Shown one piece after another: positions 1 through 11,738 of a DNA stretch of 64,000 nt; within the stretch, counting starts at the first letter, position 1; each line of letters starts with the position of its first letter. The notes beneath the pieces were generated by a model that was not told where the DNA came from, searched no databases, and worked only from the letters and a program-made list of their open reading frames with translations. Made by a program: the position numbers and the translations under genes. This DNA is from Malus domestica (lineage: Eukaryota > Streptophyta > Magnoliopsida > Rosales > Rosaceae): positions 7,461,001 through 7,525,000 of the forward strand of contig NC_091673.1 of the NCBI RefSeq assembly GCF_042453785.1, given 5' to 3'.

Positions 1-567
1 ATTCTTAGAATGGTTGTTCATGGTATTCAACATCACTGCAACAGTTAAAAGGGGGAGTGAAAACAAAAACAATATAAGTAAAAACAAAAGAAAGAATACA
101 GAGGTAAAGAAGAGGGGAAGCATCGTAGGAGAGCATAAGGGTCTTTTAACTTTTAAATTAACAAATAAAAAGGCAGTCCACTGATGAGAAGTTGCATGGA
201 GTTCATCTCCCTAGTTCCTTAGACACCAATCATGCTCACCCTCTCTTTTAGTAAATTATTGTAGAATTTCTAAGTGGGCATTTCCTTTTAGAGCCATTGA
301 GTTTTTATTTCTTCAAAGTCCTTTTCTACCCCACTCTCCTAAAAGTATGCCTTTAAAGGCTTATAATTCCCTAAAGTTTTTTAGAGTTGTAGGTGAAAAA
401 TATAGAAGGTTAATGGCTCACCCACTAATTAATGAGGTTCAAACATGTATTTAGGCTCACACCACATGTCAATTATTTGCATTTTTGTATGACACAAAGT
501 GGAGGAGGAACTTACATATAATGAGAATATCATTATCATTACGGTGATCTTTAAGTCAATAACGACT

Positions 568-1187
568 GTCATGTAATAAAGTTAAAATACATGATAGTAT
601 ATGATTAGTCTGAGAAATTGACTCTACATATCACTAACAATGTGCATGATATTTTAAAGTCAATCACCCACTTAGGGGCGAATCCACCTTTGAGACAAGG
701 TGGGTCAAATGACTCCTCCAAGTTCAAAAATCCTCCATGAAAGAGTTTGGTGTTGCCCCTTGAAAATTTGAGATGCCCTTGAAATATGTCCTCCAACTGC
801 TTGACGAATTGCCTTTATGAGCATTGGGCAGGGTAGCTGTTAGCCTCATACCAATGTATGCTTTTCTATGGTCCCTTTCGATAGACGCACTTGGTATATG
901 TTAGCATTTGTCGCCATGCTCGCTTAAAAGCTATTGACATCAATCAATATGCTCGCTCGAAAGTTGTTGGTATTTGTTGACATGCATGCAATATGACTCG
1001 AAAAATGACCCTAGGCCTATCACGACTCAATGAAATGCCAATTTGGTAACTATTTTGTCCAAAATATTTTGCGTGCTACTTGCGCTATTCTTACTGACCC
1101 TCCCAATAATATTTCTTAGATTTGCCACTGCAGTGTCATGTAATAAAGTTAAAATGCATGATATTGTATAATTAGTTTGAGAGACTG
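568..1187. repeat. Pair of about 53 bp direct repeats with 514 bp between
   Basis: Positions 568-620 and 1135-1187 share a diverged 53 bp sequence beginning GTCATGTAATAAAGTTAAAA. The copies differ at several positions, so this is an old duplication or two fragments of one repeat family. The intervening DNA has no open frame of note. Confidence 0.6.
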
Positions 1188-1964
1188 TTGTAGTGTCATT
1201 CTGTTGTATGGTATGACAACGCATGATTAACTTAAGATATTGTCATAGTGATAAATATATCGTGGTCGTATGTATGTGCATATATATATATGCAAGTGTC
1301 TCTTTCACAAAGTGCGCAAGGAAATCTTGTTCTTGCTGGGTTGCTGGTTGGTCAAGAAACTTAATTAAGTGATCATTGGCACAAATTAAACCATATTTTA
1401 TATTAAATGGAGTTTCAGAAAAGATGCCACTTTATTTTGCACCAATATGGAGCAAATGGCACTATACTGGCTTCAATATTTTTCTGCTTAGGGGCATCGT
1501 GGCCTCAATTCACGATAATGATTAGCCCGTCTTAATCTTAAATATTTCAAAAAATCTGCAAACTCTGCCATTACCTTTTTTAAGCATGAATCCTCTTATG
1601 TCACTGAGTGCATGTCATCTATCTAGTGGCCTTGTTAGATATTGGAGTGATTAGAAAGTAGATTAAGGACTAATTCTTTTGTTAAAGTTAGATGTTCCTT
1701 CGAGATTAATTAGCATCATGAACGTTCCTTAATTGTGATGTTAAACTTAATGTGGGTTAGAATCTCTCTAATTTCATGTTTAAAACATAACAAAAAACCA
1801 AGAGTGAAAACCACGCACTAATGAAATGGAGACAAAACACACTGCTTGTGTAAGCTGATTGCTAATGTCAATGTAAACAACACAAGGATGTTTTGTCCTT
1901 CTCTTATTGCATCATGAGTTATTTAATACTAGTGAAAGAAGAGATTTTTCAAGATGACTGAAAC

Positions 1965-2090
1965 AGGGAGCGTTACGCTACGTTATACAATTGGAGAAAA
2001 GTTTTTTTTTTGTTTTTTTGTTTTTTTTGTTTTTTTCAAATGCCCCTCTAATTGTATAATGAGATGTGGTGTATTGCTCCGTGTTCCAAT
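1965..2090. repeat. Small imperfect inverted repeat, possible MITE remnant
   Basis: The left arm contains CAGGGAGCG and TTATACAATTGGAG. The right arm contains their imperfect reverse complements, CTCTAATTGTATAA and GCTCCGTGTTC. A T-rich loop with runs of T separated by single G lies between. No clear target-site duplication was found. Confidence 0.35.
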
Positions 2091-4278
2091 CACAATGAAA
2101 ATCTCTGTATAGTAAAGGGTTACAGGACATTCTTACATGTAACTAGGGATACATGTTCAAGTTTCTATTCATTTGTTACATGATCAAGTCACGTGACAAG
2201 TGAAATAGTAACTTAGGTAATATATGATATGAATATAGAGATATATTTTTTACTACACTCAAGTTTTTTCTCAAAAGCCGATGCTAATTAACCAAGACTG
2301 ATTTTTTTGGGTGTATTTTTGTTCATCACCCTCAAATGATAGTAATGCTCACCTGAATGAATTTAAATTTTGAGGTTTATGTCTGTCCACTACACAGATC
2401 TTAATATTTAAACTATCTAACGGTGATAAACAGAGTATTAAGTATTACCAACACTTGAAGGTGGTGATAAAAAATATATCCGATTTTTGGATCTCACAAT
2501 CTGCCCATTCATGCATTTTCCTAAAATATTAAGTGAAACCTTACCCTAAGTACTTAAAGGTACTTTAATTATATGAATTATTTGCTGAGCAATGACATTA
2601 AACAATTAAATTAACAAAAGGAGTTATCCAAATGCTTCCACTTTCATCGAAAGGATTTGGATAATGTGTAACCAGACGGGTGTCAAGAACATGCATGCTT
2701 TACAAACACTGGTTGGAAGAATTAAAAGGTCAAATACTGTGAGTTTGGTACCAAATGGATTTCAGTTGTCTTCAAGTTCAGATGGTCTTGGCTTTTTGTC
2801 CAACCACTACAAAATATCCTTCAAACAACTTTTCATCTTTGTCTCTCAAATGCATTCCACGTGCCCTCAAACCCTTGTTTTCTTTATCCAACATGCATCA
2901 ACTTCAAATATTTTTTACCAAAAAATTAAAAACATGAACTCCAATTTGTTCGATCACCTTCCTCTCAAGTGTACAAGGATAAATAATATATTTTTTGCAC
3001 AACAAAAAGGGAGGCTTTGCCTTTTCTTGTCTTGCCTTTCGGCTTTGAGTCTTGACACAAAATGCAATATTGTAAAGGATCTTAGGTGACTAGTAAAAAG
3101 GAGTCCTTGCACATAAAATAATCTAGTTAAATTATTTTTGACGTGTGACTATAATACTTTGTGATTTTCATTGATTTTAATTCAATTAGAGTTTCTCTGA
3201 ACTAAAACTTCACAAGTATTGATCATTGAGCTTGTAATAATGTGAAACAATTATCATTTGGCTTACTCCGTTATAATTTCCTTCCATTTTTGCCCATTTA
3301 AATCTTTTATTTTGGATGGAAGTTCTAACAGAGTTAACGAAAATGACCATTGCTCTACATTATAACAAGTTCAGGGACCAATACTCACATATTTTAGTTT
3401 AGGGACCAAAGCTCCAGTTATGCCAAAATTCAGGACCATTACTCCAATTCTCTAAACCAAATATAGTAGAATTATACTTTGATGTGTAGTTACAATACTT
3501 GGTTACTATAAATTATTGAAATATTTATGGGATAAATAAAATTAATAAAGAATTAAGATTTGTTTATTTAAATCTCACTCGTGCATTTGACGTTGCATTG
3601 AACTATAATGTGATATTGTAGAAGTTACCCATGCTTTGTGTCCCTTTGAAATTGATGCATTAAGCTACCTATGTGTCCTTTACAAGATGCCCTTGTTCAT
3701 TCAAGCATTTTTTCACAAAGCATACACCACCATGCCCACCTTCAGATTCTACTTCTTTTATCTGGTAAACCTAAGATTCTACCCCCAATTTTTTGAAGTT
3801 ACCATACTTTTCTCACTTTCCCATATTCTTTTTGGATACCAATGGTGAAACTTGTTTATGTTTCAGCTATATACAGAATCATAACTGACAATAGATGGTT
3901 GATGAACCAAATTTTCGTGCCTAGTGCCCTCCGATTTTATTTTGATTCAAACTTTGTCACACGTTCTATTGGGAAACACTAAGCAGAAATTAGACAATAT
4001 ATAAACTACTATTGAGTACTTCCTTGATATTCCTCAATTTTTATTGTTAATTAAATGCATGTAACTGATTTTATTTAGTATGAGACATTTAAATATAATA
4101 CATACCATATAAACCACGACCTAGTGGTCCTTAACTTCCTTTAATACACGCTTTTTTGTTTTTTTTTTGTTTTTAGAAAAGGGGAACAATTGCTACCAAG
4201 CCACGGTTATCCACAATTTCCGGTGGTCAGGAAGACTCATGCTTTTTTAATATACGCTAATGTCCTCCAATTGTTTTG

Positions 4279-4306
4279 ATTATTATTATTATTATTATTA
4301 TTATTT
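4279..4306. repeat. (ATT)n microsatellite
   Basis: About nine uninterrupted TAT/ATT units lie just upstream of the truncated RTE element. Confidence 0.8.
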
Positions 4307-4344
4307 GCAACTCATTCTATTTGCTCATTTTTCTCTCTCTATAT

Positions 4345-6649
4345 ATTTTAAGAAGAGAGAAGAACATGTGATCACCTACAAGAGTGGGTCGTCAAAAACA
4401 CAAATAGATTTTCTTCTAATGAGGAAAGGGGATCGTATAACTTGTAAGGATTGCAAAGTTATACTAGGAGAGAGCGTGGCTAATCAACATCGCTTGTTGG
4501 TGATGGATGTACATATCAAAAGAGTAAGACAAAAGAACAAGACTTGGAAGTGCCCAAGGACTAGATGGTGGAATCTAAAAGAAGAAAAACAAGCCATTTT
4601 CAAAGAGAAGGTAATCACCCAATGTGTGTGGGATAGAGAGGGGGAAGCTAGCCAAATGTGGGATTCCATGGCTAGTTGTATCCGAAAAGTAGCAAAAGAG
4701 GTATTAGGAGAGTCCAAGGGCTTTGCCCCACACCAAAAGGAATCTTGGTGGTGGAATGAGGAGGTACAAACGAAGGTGAAGGCTAAGAAGGAATGTTGTA
4801 AAGCCTTATACAAGGAGAGGACCGATGAAAATGGTGAAAGGTATAGAAAAGCGAAGCAAGAGGCGAAGAAAGCTGTCAGAGAAGCTAAGTTAGCGGCTTA
4901 CGACGATATGTATAAACGACTAGATACCAAAGAAGGAGAGTTGGATATCTATAAACTATCTAGAGCAAGGGAAAATAAGACAAGGGACCTAAACCAAGTG
5001 AGGTGCATCAAGGATGAGGATGGAAAGGTTCTTGCTACAGAGAACGCGGTTAAAGACAGATGGAGAGGTTATTTTCATAATCTTTTCAATGAAGGACATG
5101 AAATGAGTGATTCTTTAGGGGAGTTGAGTAACTCAGAAGAGTGTAGAAACTACTCTTTTTATCGTCGAATCCGGAAGGAAGAAGTGGTTGTAGCTTTGAA
5201 GAAGATGAAGCATAAAAAAGCAATAGGCCCAGACGATATACCAATCGAAGTGTGGAAACTTTTGGGAGAGACAGGTATAACATGGCTCACTGACCTTTTC
5301 AATAGGATTTTGAAAACGAAGAAGATGCCAAATGAGTGGCGAACGAGCACTTTGGTGCCTATCTACAAGAATAAGGGCGACGTACAAAATTGCATGAACT
5401 ACAGGGGTATTAAGCTAATGAGTCATACAATGAAGCTCTGGGAGAGAGTCATTGAGCATAGATTGAGGCAAGAGACACGGGTTTCGGACAACCAATTCGG
5501 GTTCATGCCAGGGCGCTCAACCATGGAGGCAATCTATCTCTTACGAAGATTGATGGAAAGATATAGAGATGGGAAAAAGGATTTACACATGGTCTTTATA
5601 GATTTGGAAAAAGCGTATGATAGGGTCCCAAGAGACATTCTTTGGAGGATTTTAGAGAAGAAAGGAGTACGAGTAGCATATATCCAAGCTATAAAGGATA
5701 TGTATGAAGGAGCAAAGACTGCCGTAAGAACTCATGAAGGACAAACCGAAAGCTTTCCCATAACTGTAGGATTACATCAAGGCTCATCCTTAAGTCCTTA
5801 CCTTTTTGCGTTGGTAATGGATGAGTTAACATGACATATTCAAGATGATATTCCTTGGTGTATGCTTTTCGCAGACGATATAGTGTTGATAGATGAAACT
5901 CAGGAAGGGGTAAATGCAAAGCTTAACCTTTGGAGAGAAGTGTTGGAATCTAAAGGTCTTCGCCTAAGCCGATCAAAGACAGAATATATGGAGTGCAAGT
6001 TCAGTGCAAATGGAGGCCAAAACGAGTTAGGGGTGAGGATCGGAGATCAAGAAATACCAAAGAGCGACCGTTTTCATTACCTAGGATCTATCTTGCAAAA
6101 GAACGGAGAATTAGATGAAGATCTCAACCATAGAATACAAGCTGGATGGATGAAGTGGAAGAGTGCATCCGGCGTGTTGTGTGACCGCCGTATGCCACTG
6201 AAGCTCAAGGGAAAATTTTATAGGACGGCAATAAGGCCGGCGATGCTGTATGGCACAGAATGTTGGGCGGTGAAACATCAACACGTACACAAAATGGGTG
6301 TAGCGGAGATGAGGATGCTTCGTTGGATGTGTGGGCACACGAGAAAGGATAAGATTAGGAATGAGGATATCCGGGGTAAAGTAGGAGTAGCCGAAATTGA
6401 AGGAAAGATGAGAGAAAATCGGTTACGGTGGTTTGGACATATGCAAAGAAGGCCTACTGACGCTCCGATTAGAAGATGCGACTATGGGACAGAGGTTCAG
6501 GGCCGAAGGGGTAGAGGAAGACCTAGGAAAACTTTGGAAGAGACTCTAAGAAAAGACTTAGAGTACTTGGATCTAACGAAGGACATGACACAGGATCGAG
6601 CACAATGGCGTTCTAAGATTCATATAGCCGATCCCACTCAGTGACTTGG
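4345..6649 (+). mobile_element. RTE-type non-LTR retrotransposon, 5'-truncated
   Basis: This is a LINE fragment. It begins inside the apurinic-type endonuclease domain (a QIDFLL motif and an HRLLVMD motif are visible in the first 60 codons) and runs through reverse transcriptase to the C-terminal region ending in IHIADPTQ. The clade call (plant RTE) rests on the protein and on the related copy at 11.1-11.7 kb, which ends in a (TTG)n tail as RTE elements do. This copy lacks the expected GGAAAAGGC-(TTG)n end: after CCCACTCAGTG the sequence switches to unrelated DNA. No target-site duplication was identified. The 5' border is approximate. Confidence 0.85.
4347..6644 (+). pseudogene. RTE ORF: endonuclease C-terminus plus reverse transcriptase, one nonsense codon
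   Basis: The frame is open from upstream to a TGA at 5832-5834, then continues in the same frame to the stop at 6642-6644, so one nonsense codon separates the two halves. RT landmarks are visible: [15 protein letters not shown] (finger region), [21 protein letters not shown] (first catalytic Asp), [14 protein letters not shown], and FADD (catalytic Asp pair) after the break. The C-terminal part carries the [11 protein letters not shown] segment typical of RTE proteins. The TGA lies where related copies would have an Arg codon; CGA to TGA is what methyl-CpG decay would give. The copy is 5'-truncated and interrupted, so it is not autonomous. No upstream promoter is seen. Confidence 0.85.
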
Positions 6650-6904
6650 ATTTTCCAAGTCTCCAACCGAGAAGTTTTCCTCACTCGGGAAATTAAGGGA
6701 ACACTACCCCAACCTACATGCTCCACTCAGAAAGCTTCAACATACAAGCTTCAACAAAAGAAAATTCAAAGAACTTAGCGAAGAAGGCTTTGGTGTATTT
6801 AACACAATACGTTGAAATGAAGGAAAGCTTATTTATTGATATCCCCGATAAGCTACAAATATGTACATATACATGAGTCAAAATAAACACACAAGAGGGA
6901 GCCT

Positions 6905-7579
6905 TCACAAAGGTTGCTTAAGAGAAGTCTCAGCAGTCGGTAGAGCCCCAGAAAGAGAAGGCACCGGAGGGGGATCATTTGGAGCCTCAGTACTGGACAG
7001 AACCCTAGAAGGAGGAGGCATCAGAGGTTGATCATTTGGAGCTTCATTACGCGGTACAGCCCCAGAAGACGAAGGCAATAAATGCCTTTGGAACAAACCC
7101 ACAAATCTCTGATGATCAAGTAAAACCTGACCATCAGTTTCCTTCATCTGGTCAAGCTTCATCTTCATGTTTGTAGCATAGTCATGTGCGAGCCGGTGCA
7201 ACTGTTTATTCTCATGCTTGAGCCCTCTAATCTCCTGTTTGAGACTCATCACTTCAGCCGCCAATGATTCAACTTGGCGGGTTCGAGCAAATAGGCGTTG
7301 GGCCATATTAGACACAGAACCTGCACACTGAACACTGAGAGCCAGCGAATCCTTAACAGCTAACTCATCAGACCGTTTGGAAAGTAGTCTGTTATCTTTG
7401 GGAGTGAGAAGGTTCCTGGCCACCACCGCAGCGGTCATATCATTCTTCATCACGGAATCCCCAACGGTAAGAGGACCAGTAGGGGAGACGAAGGATGGGC
7501 GCCATATGTTGTCTGGAGAAAGCGGGGCTGCCTCTTCAACAAGGTTCAAGTCAAAACGACGGTCGGAGGGGCCAGACAT
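6905..7579 (-). CDS. Element-borne antisense ORF, 224 aa, coiled-coil protein of unknown function
   Basis: The frame runs from ATG at 7579-7577 (MSGPSDRRFDLNLVEEA) to TGA at 6907-6905. A TTG two codons upstream is in frame, but the ATG is the natural start. The N-terminal half is polar. Residues about 100-165 form a likely coiled coil (SLAAEVMSLKQEIRGLKHEN, followed by a Met/Lys-rich helix). The C-terminus is Pro-rich with two related segments (EAPNDQPLMPPPS and EAPNDPPPVPSLS). I do not recognise a characterised family; similar frames recur in Rosaceae repeats. It lies antisense to the presumed LTR orientation of the surrounding block, like the antisense ORFs of some Tat/Retand-lineage elements. 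Whether it is translated is unknown. Confidence 0.5.
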   Translation of the reverse strand: MSGPSDRRFDLNLVEEAAPLSPDNIWRPSFVSPTGPLTVGDSVMKNDMTAAVVARNLLTPKDNRLLSKRSDELAVKDSLALSVQCAGSVSNMAQRLFARTRQVESLAAEVMSLKQEIRGLKHENKQLHRLAHDYATNMKMKLDQMKETDGQVLLDHQRFVGLFQRHLLPSSSGAVPRNEAPNDQPLMPPPSRVLSSTEAPNDPPPVPSLSGALPTAETSLKQPL

Positions 7580-7876
7580 TTTCAAAGGTGTTGAAGAGAG
7601 AAGAGGTCGGACAAATCAAGATCTTAGAAGTGCAAGAATGAAGCTTCTACTGGTGGAGATTCAAGTGTGCTTTAGAACTTAATGCCAGCCCCTATAAAAA
7701 TCTGCACTCGACGGAGCTTCAGAAATCGAAGAGGCGTCTGCTCAGAAATCGAAGAGGCGTTTGCTTTCTCAAAAGCTGAGCTGCTTAGAGATCACGAGGG
7801 TTGATCTCAGAAATCGAAGAGGCTTTTGCTTTCTCAAAAGTTGGGCTGCTCAAAGACCACGAAGGCCGATCTCAGA

Positions 7877-9708
7877 AATCGAAGAGGCGCTCGCTTTCTC
7901 AAAAGCTGGGCTCCCCAGAGACCACGAGGGCCGATCTCAGAAATCGAAGAGGCACCTACTTTTCCAGCCTTGTCAGCACCTGTCACACGCACACTCAGCT
8001 TTGCGGAAATTATGGGCATTCTGTCGAAGACTTCTGGGGAAGTAGAAAACACATGAATCTTACTGTTCAATCACCCACTTCCCACACGCAACAATAGCTC
8101 ATGGGTACCACAGATAACTTTGCCAAAGTTCTCTGCCAAAGTTGAGCACGTGAAGCTTGCAGCTCCCACTACATCGCTCTGACCAAGAAGGGTAAAAGAA
8201 TAGCAAAGAAACAGCACTAACAAAGTTTAGACCCATAAATTTTGAAGGTCTAGCTACCATATTATTACCCACAAGGGTAAAGGAACAGTACCACTGCTGG
8301 ATAATTGGAAAGTCCCTGTGTGTCAACCTCTGTGCTTCGTGGCAAGGTAGACTAGCAAACATGCTCAATCTTTACTCACATTCGAGAAAACACTCCCAAT
8401 AAGATTGCTTGCTCCAAAATCGAAGAGGCACCGTCCTCCAAATCTCGAGAGCCAGACTTCCAACATGACTACTTTATTAAAAATCGAAGAGAGGGTAAAA
8501 GAACAGTACCATTGCTGGATAATTGGAAAGTCCCTGTGTGTCAACCTCTGTGCTTCGTGGCAAGGTAGACTAGCAAACATGCCCAACCTTTACTCACATT
8601 CGAGAAAACACTCCCAACAAGATTGCTTGCTCCAAAATCGAAGAGGCACCGCCTTCCGAATCTCGAGAGCCAGACTCCCAACATGATTACTTTCTAAAAA
8701 ATCGAAGAGACACTGCTCCCCGAATCTTCGAGAGCCAGACCCCCAACATGATTGCTTTCTCAAAAATCGATGAGGCATCGTTCTCCGAATCAATCGAAGA
8801 GGCGCTCGCTTTCTCAAAAGCTGGGCTGCTCAGAGACCACGAGGGCCGATCTTAGAAATCGAAGAGGCACCTACTTTTCTAGCCTTGTCAGCACCTGTCA
8901 CACGCACACTCAGCTTTGCAGAAATTATGGGCATTCTGTCGAAGATTTCTGGTGAAGTAGACAGCACATGAATCTTACTGTTCAATTACCCACTTCCCAC
9001 ACGCAACAATAGCTCATGGGTACCACAGATAACTTTGCCAAAGTTCTCTGCCAAAGTTGAGCACGTGAAGCTTGCAGCTCCCACTACATCGCTCTGACCA
9101 AGAAAGGTTAAAGAATAGCAAAGAAACAGCACTAACAAAGTTTAGACACATAAATTTTGAAGGTCTAGCTACCATATTATTACCCACAAGGGTAAAGGAA
9201 CAGTACCACTGCTGGATAATTGGAAAGTCCCTGTGTGTCAACCTCTGTGCTTCGTGGCAAGGTAGACTAGCAAACATGCCCAACCTTTACTCACATTCGA
9301 GAAAACACTCCCAACAAGATTGCTTGCTCCAAAATCGAAGAGGCACCGTCCTCCGAATCTCGAGAGCCAGACTCCCAACATGACTACTTTCTCAAAATCG
9401 AAGAGAGGGTAAAGGAACAGTACCATTGCTGGATAATTGGAAAGTCCCTGTGTGTCAACCTTTGTGCTTCGTGGCAAGGTAGACTAGCAAACATGCCCAA
9501 CCTTTACTCAAATTCGAGACAACACTCCCAACAAGATTGCTTGCTCCAAAATCGAAGAGGCACCGCCCTCCGAATCTCGAGAGCCAGACTTCCAACATGA
9601 TTACTTCCTCAAAAATCTAAGAGACACTGCTATCCGAATCTCGAGAGCCAGACCCCTAGCATGATTGCTTTCTCAAAAATCGAACAGGCATTGTTCTCCG
9701 AATCTCGA
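7877..9708. repeat. 0.915 kb tandem duplication with internal short repeats
   Basis: The segment starting AATCGAAGAGGCGCTCGC at 7877 recurs at 8792, a period of 915 bp, and both copies are near-identical for most of their length. Within each unit, a shorter block (AGGGTAAAAGAACAGTACCA...GATAATTGGAAAG...) is itself repeated, and the AATCGAAGAGGC motif recurs many times. Short open frames here arise from the repeats and are not credited as genes. Confidence 0.8.
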
Positions 9709-10652
9709 GAGCCAGATACCACAGACCACTTTTTCAAAGTGCTCTGACAGAGTTAAAAATGTGAAACTGACAGCTCCCACTACCATGCTATGACCAAGCA
9801 GGGTAAAGGAATAGCATTACTACTTGTTGTTAGGGAGACGCCTATATATGTCGACCTCCATCCCCAACGGACAGGCAGACCTGCAAAAATGCTCAACCCT
9901 TCATCATATCTGAGAGGGCACTCCCAACAAAGCCTTTCGAAATATTCAGCTTTCTTTCCCCCCGATAATACCTCTGCAAACAAGCTATACTAGAGCAAGA
10001 ATATCTCATATCATCAGGGTTAAAAGCAAGAGTATCCCATATCATGCTTTTTCCCTGTCTTTTCCTTTGGCCTTGTTTTTACCTGCAAGACAAGGAGAAA
10101 GAGAGCAATCAGTCAGCACTTGGAATCAAGTTTCCAGCCAGGAACTAACTGCCTGGAACCTCTTACCTGATTACTTACCTGGCATTGCTCTCGAGTACTC
10201 ATCTTCAACATCTTATGTTTCCAGGGAAGATTCCGCATCTGCTTGAGGAACAGATAGGGCAAGTGCGAAGGATACAAGGAAGCATGTGGAGACAAGCGTA
10301 ACAGCACACGTGCCGATACATCCATTACTCTGTCAAAAGCAAAAGTATCCCATATCAGCAGGGTGAAACGTACTCTAGATTTGATGGACTTGTTTTGACC
10401 CTCAAATTCTTCAGTCGGCCTTATACTCTGGAGGAAACCAGAAAACCCTCCAGCTCAGTTCAAGAATAAGCCTGTGGAAAGTTACTTCTTCAAAAGCAAA
10501 AGTATCTCATATCATCTCTTCTCATTTTTCTTCTCTTTATCCTTCATGCTGTTGCAAGATGGGGAGAAGGTGAACAATCAGTCGGAGCTCTGATTGCTTA
10601 CCTTGTCTGTCACCTCTTTCAGCAGACCCCCTAGCTCGGCGACTTGGGGGAC

Positions 10653-11090
10653 TCCTACTACATGGTTTGTATCGCGCTTGACCAAGCCTGAAACTACAAG
10701 TAAGCTTCAAGTGAAATTGATACATTACCTTGTGCATCTCCACCAGTTAAAGATACCACCCCTGGATGGAGGAAAAGTACTTCCAGAGAAGATGCCACAT
10801 CTACCTATGAGACAGATAAGGCAAGTCAAGACGACACCACACTCCGATACTTAGAAGTTTCGTGATTACGAGATCATTCTCCCACAATATTTCCTAATGT
10901 CATTTGTACTAAATCATTCACTTGTACTCACTAAAGGAGAGCTTGAACCTATGTACTTGTGTAAACCCTTCACAATTAATGAGAACTCTTCTATTCCGTG
11001 GACGTAGCCAATCTGGGTGAACCACGTACATCTTGTGTTTGCTTTCCTATCTCTATCCATTTATATACTTATCCACACTAATGACCGGAG
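10653..11090 (+). repeat. LTR-like segment at the end of the 6.6-11.1 kb block
   Basis: The segment follows a CTTGGGGGACT polypurine stretch. It ends with the phrases GTGGACGTAGCC, GGTGAACCACG and ACATCTTGTGTT, which are shared in the same order with the LTRs at 45135-45512 and 50593-50971. It runs directly into a second RTE fragment, so its 3' border is unclear. Confidence 0.5.
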
Positions 11091-11106
11091 CAATCTAGCG
11101 AAGATC

Positions 11107-11723
11107 ACAAAAAGCGACCGTTTTCGCTACCTAGGATCTATCTTGCAAGAGAACGGAGAATTAGATGGAAATCTCAACCATAGAATACGAGCTGGATGGA
11201 TGAAGTGTAAGAGCGCATCCGGCGTGTTGTGTGACCGTCGTAGGCCACTGAAGCTCAAGGGAAAATTTTGTAGGACGGCAATAAGGCCAGCGATGTTGTA
11301 TGGCACAGAATGTTGGGCGGTGAAGCATCAACACGTACACAAAATGGGTGTAGCGGAGATGAGGATGCTTCGTGGGATGTGTGGGCACACGAGAAAGGAT
11401 AAGATTGGGAATGAGGATATCCGAGGTAAAGTAGGAGTAGCCGAAATTGTAGGAAAGATGAGAGAAAATCGGCTCCGGTGATTTGGACATGTGCAAAGAA
11501 GGCCGACTGACGCTCCGGTTCGAAGATGTGACTACGGGACAGAGGTTCATGGCCGAAGGGGTAGAGGAAGACCTAAGAAAACTTTGGAAGAGACTCTAAG
11601 AAAAGACTTAGAGTACTTGGATCTAACGGATGACATGACACAAAACCGAGCGCAATGGCGTTCTAGGATTCATATAGCCGACCCCACTTAGTGGGAAAAG
11701 GCTTTGTTGTTGTTGTTGTTGTT
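11107..11723 (+). mobile_element. RTE LINE fragment, 3' end with (TTG)n tail
   Basis: This second, shorter copy of the RTE element covers only the C-terminal part (from KSDRFRYLGS to IHIADPT). A TGA at 11479-11481 interrupts it where the first copy has a Trp codon (RLRWFGH), and the frame then continues to about 11691. The 3' end reads GTGGGAAAAGGCT followed by about five to six TTG units (11704-11723), the microsatellite tail expected of RTE elements. The 5' end joins the LTR-like block. It is non-functional. Confidence 0.85.
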
Positions 11724-11738
11724 GTATATATTTTTGGG

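Larger units (their letters stand above)
1..4259. other. Intergenic AT-rich region, no gene recognised
   Basis: I see no convincing gene here. The longest open frame (about 2664-3089, +) resembles no family I know and has no splice context. The stretch contains T-rich runs (around 2001-2036 and 4150-4170), a diverged direct-repeat pair (568-620 and 1135-1187), a short imperfect inverted repeat near 1965-2090, and phrases of the 'gggaccaa' type near 3390-3450 that are common at the ends of plant MITEs. These are probably decayed mobile-element remnants. Confidence 0.6.
6650..11106. mobile_element. Complex non-autonomous LTR-type repeat block between two RTE copies
   Basis: The block holds no gag or pol. 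It contains an antisense ORF (6905-7579), many copies of an AATCGAAGAGGC motif, a 0.9 kb tandem duplication (7877 to about 9708), diverged 'AAAGCAAAAGTATC' repeats at 10.0-10.5 kb, a polypurine stretch CTTGGGGGACT near 10644, and a terminal segment (about 10653-11090) whose text GTGGACGTAGCC...GGGTGAACCACG...ACATCTTGTGTT matches the LTR end of the element at 45.1-51.0 kb. I read it as the 3' half of a large non-autonomous LTR retrotransposon (LARD-like). No intact 5' LTR is visible and the borders are inferred. Confidence 0.55.

Noticed and set aside
2664..3089. 141-codon plus-strand open frame in the left intergenic region
   Set aside because: No family resemblance, low-complexity hydrophobic text, no promoter or splice context; probably chance.
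7761..9477. Many overlapping 70-100 codon frames on both strands
   Set aside because: All arise from the 915 bp and shorter tandem repeats and repeat the same peptides in different frames; no independent evidence for translation.
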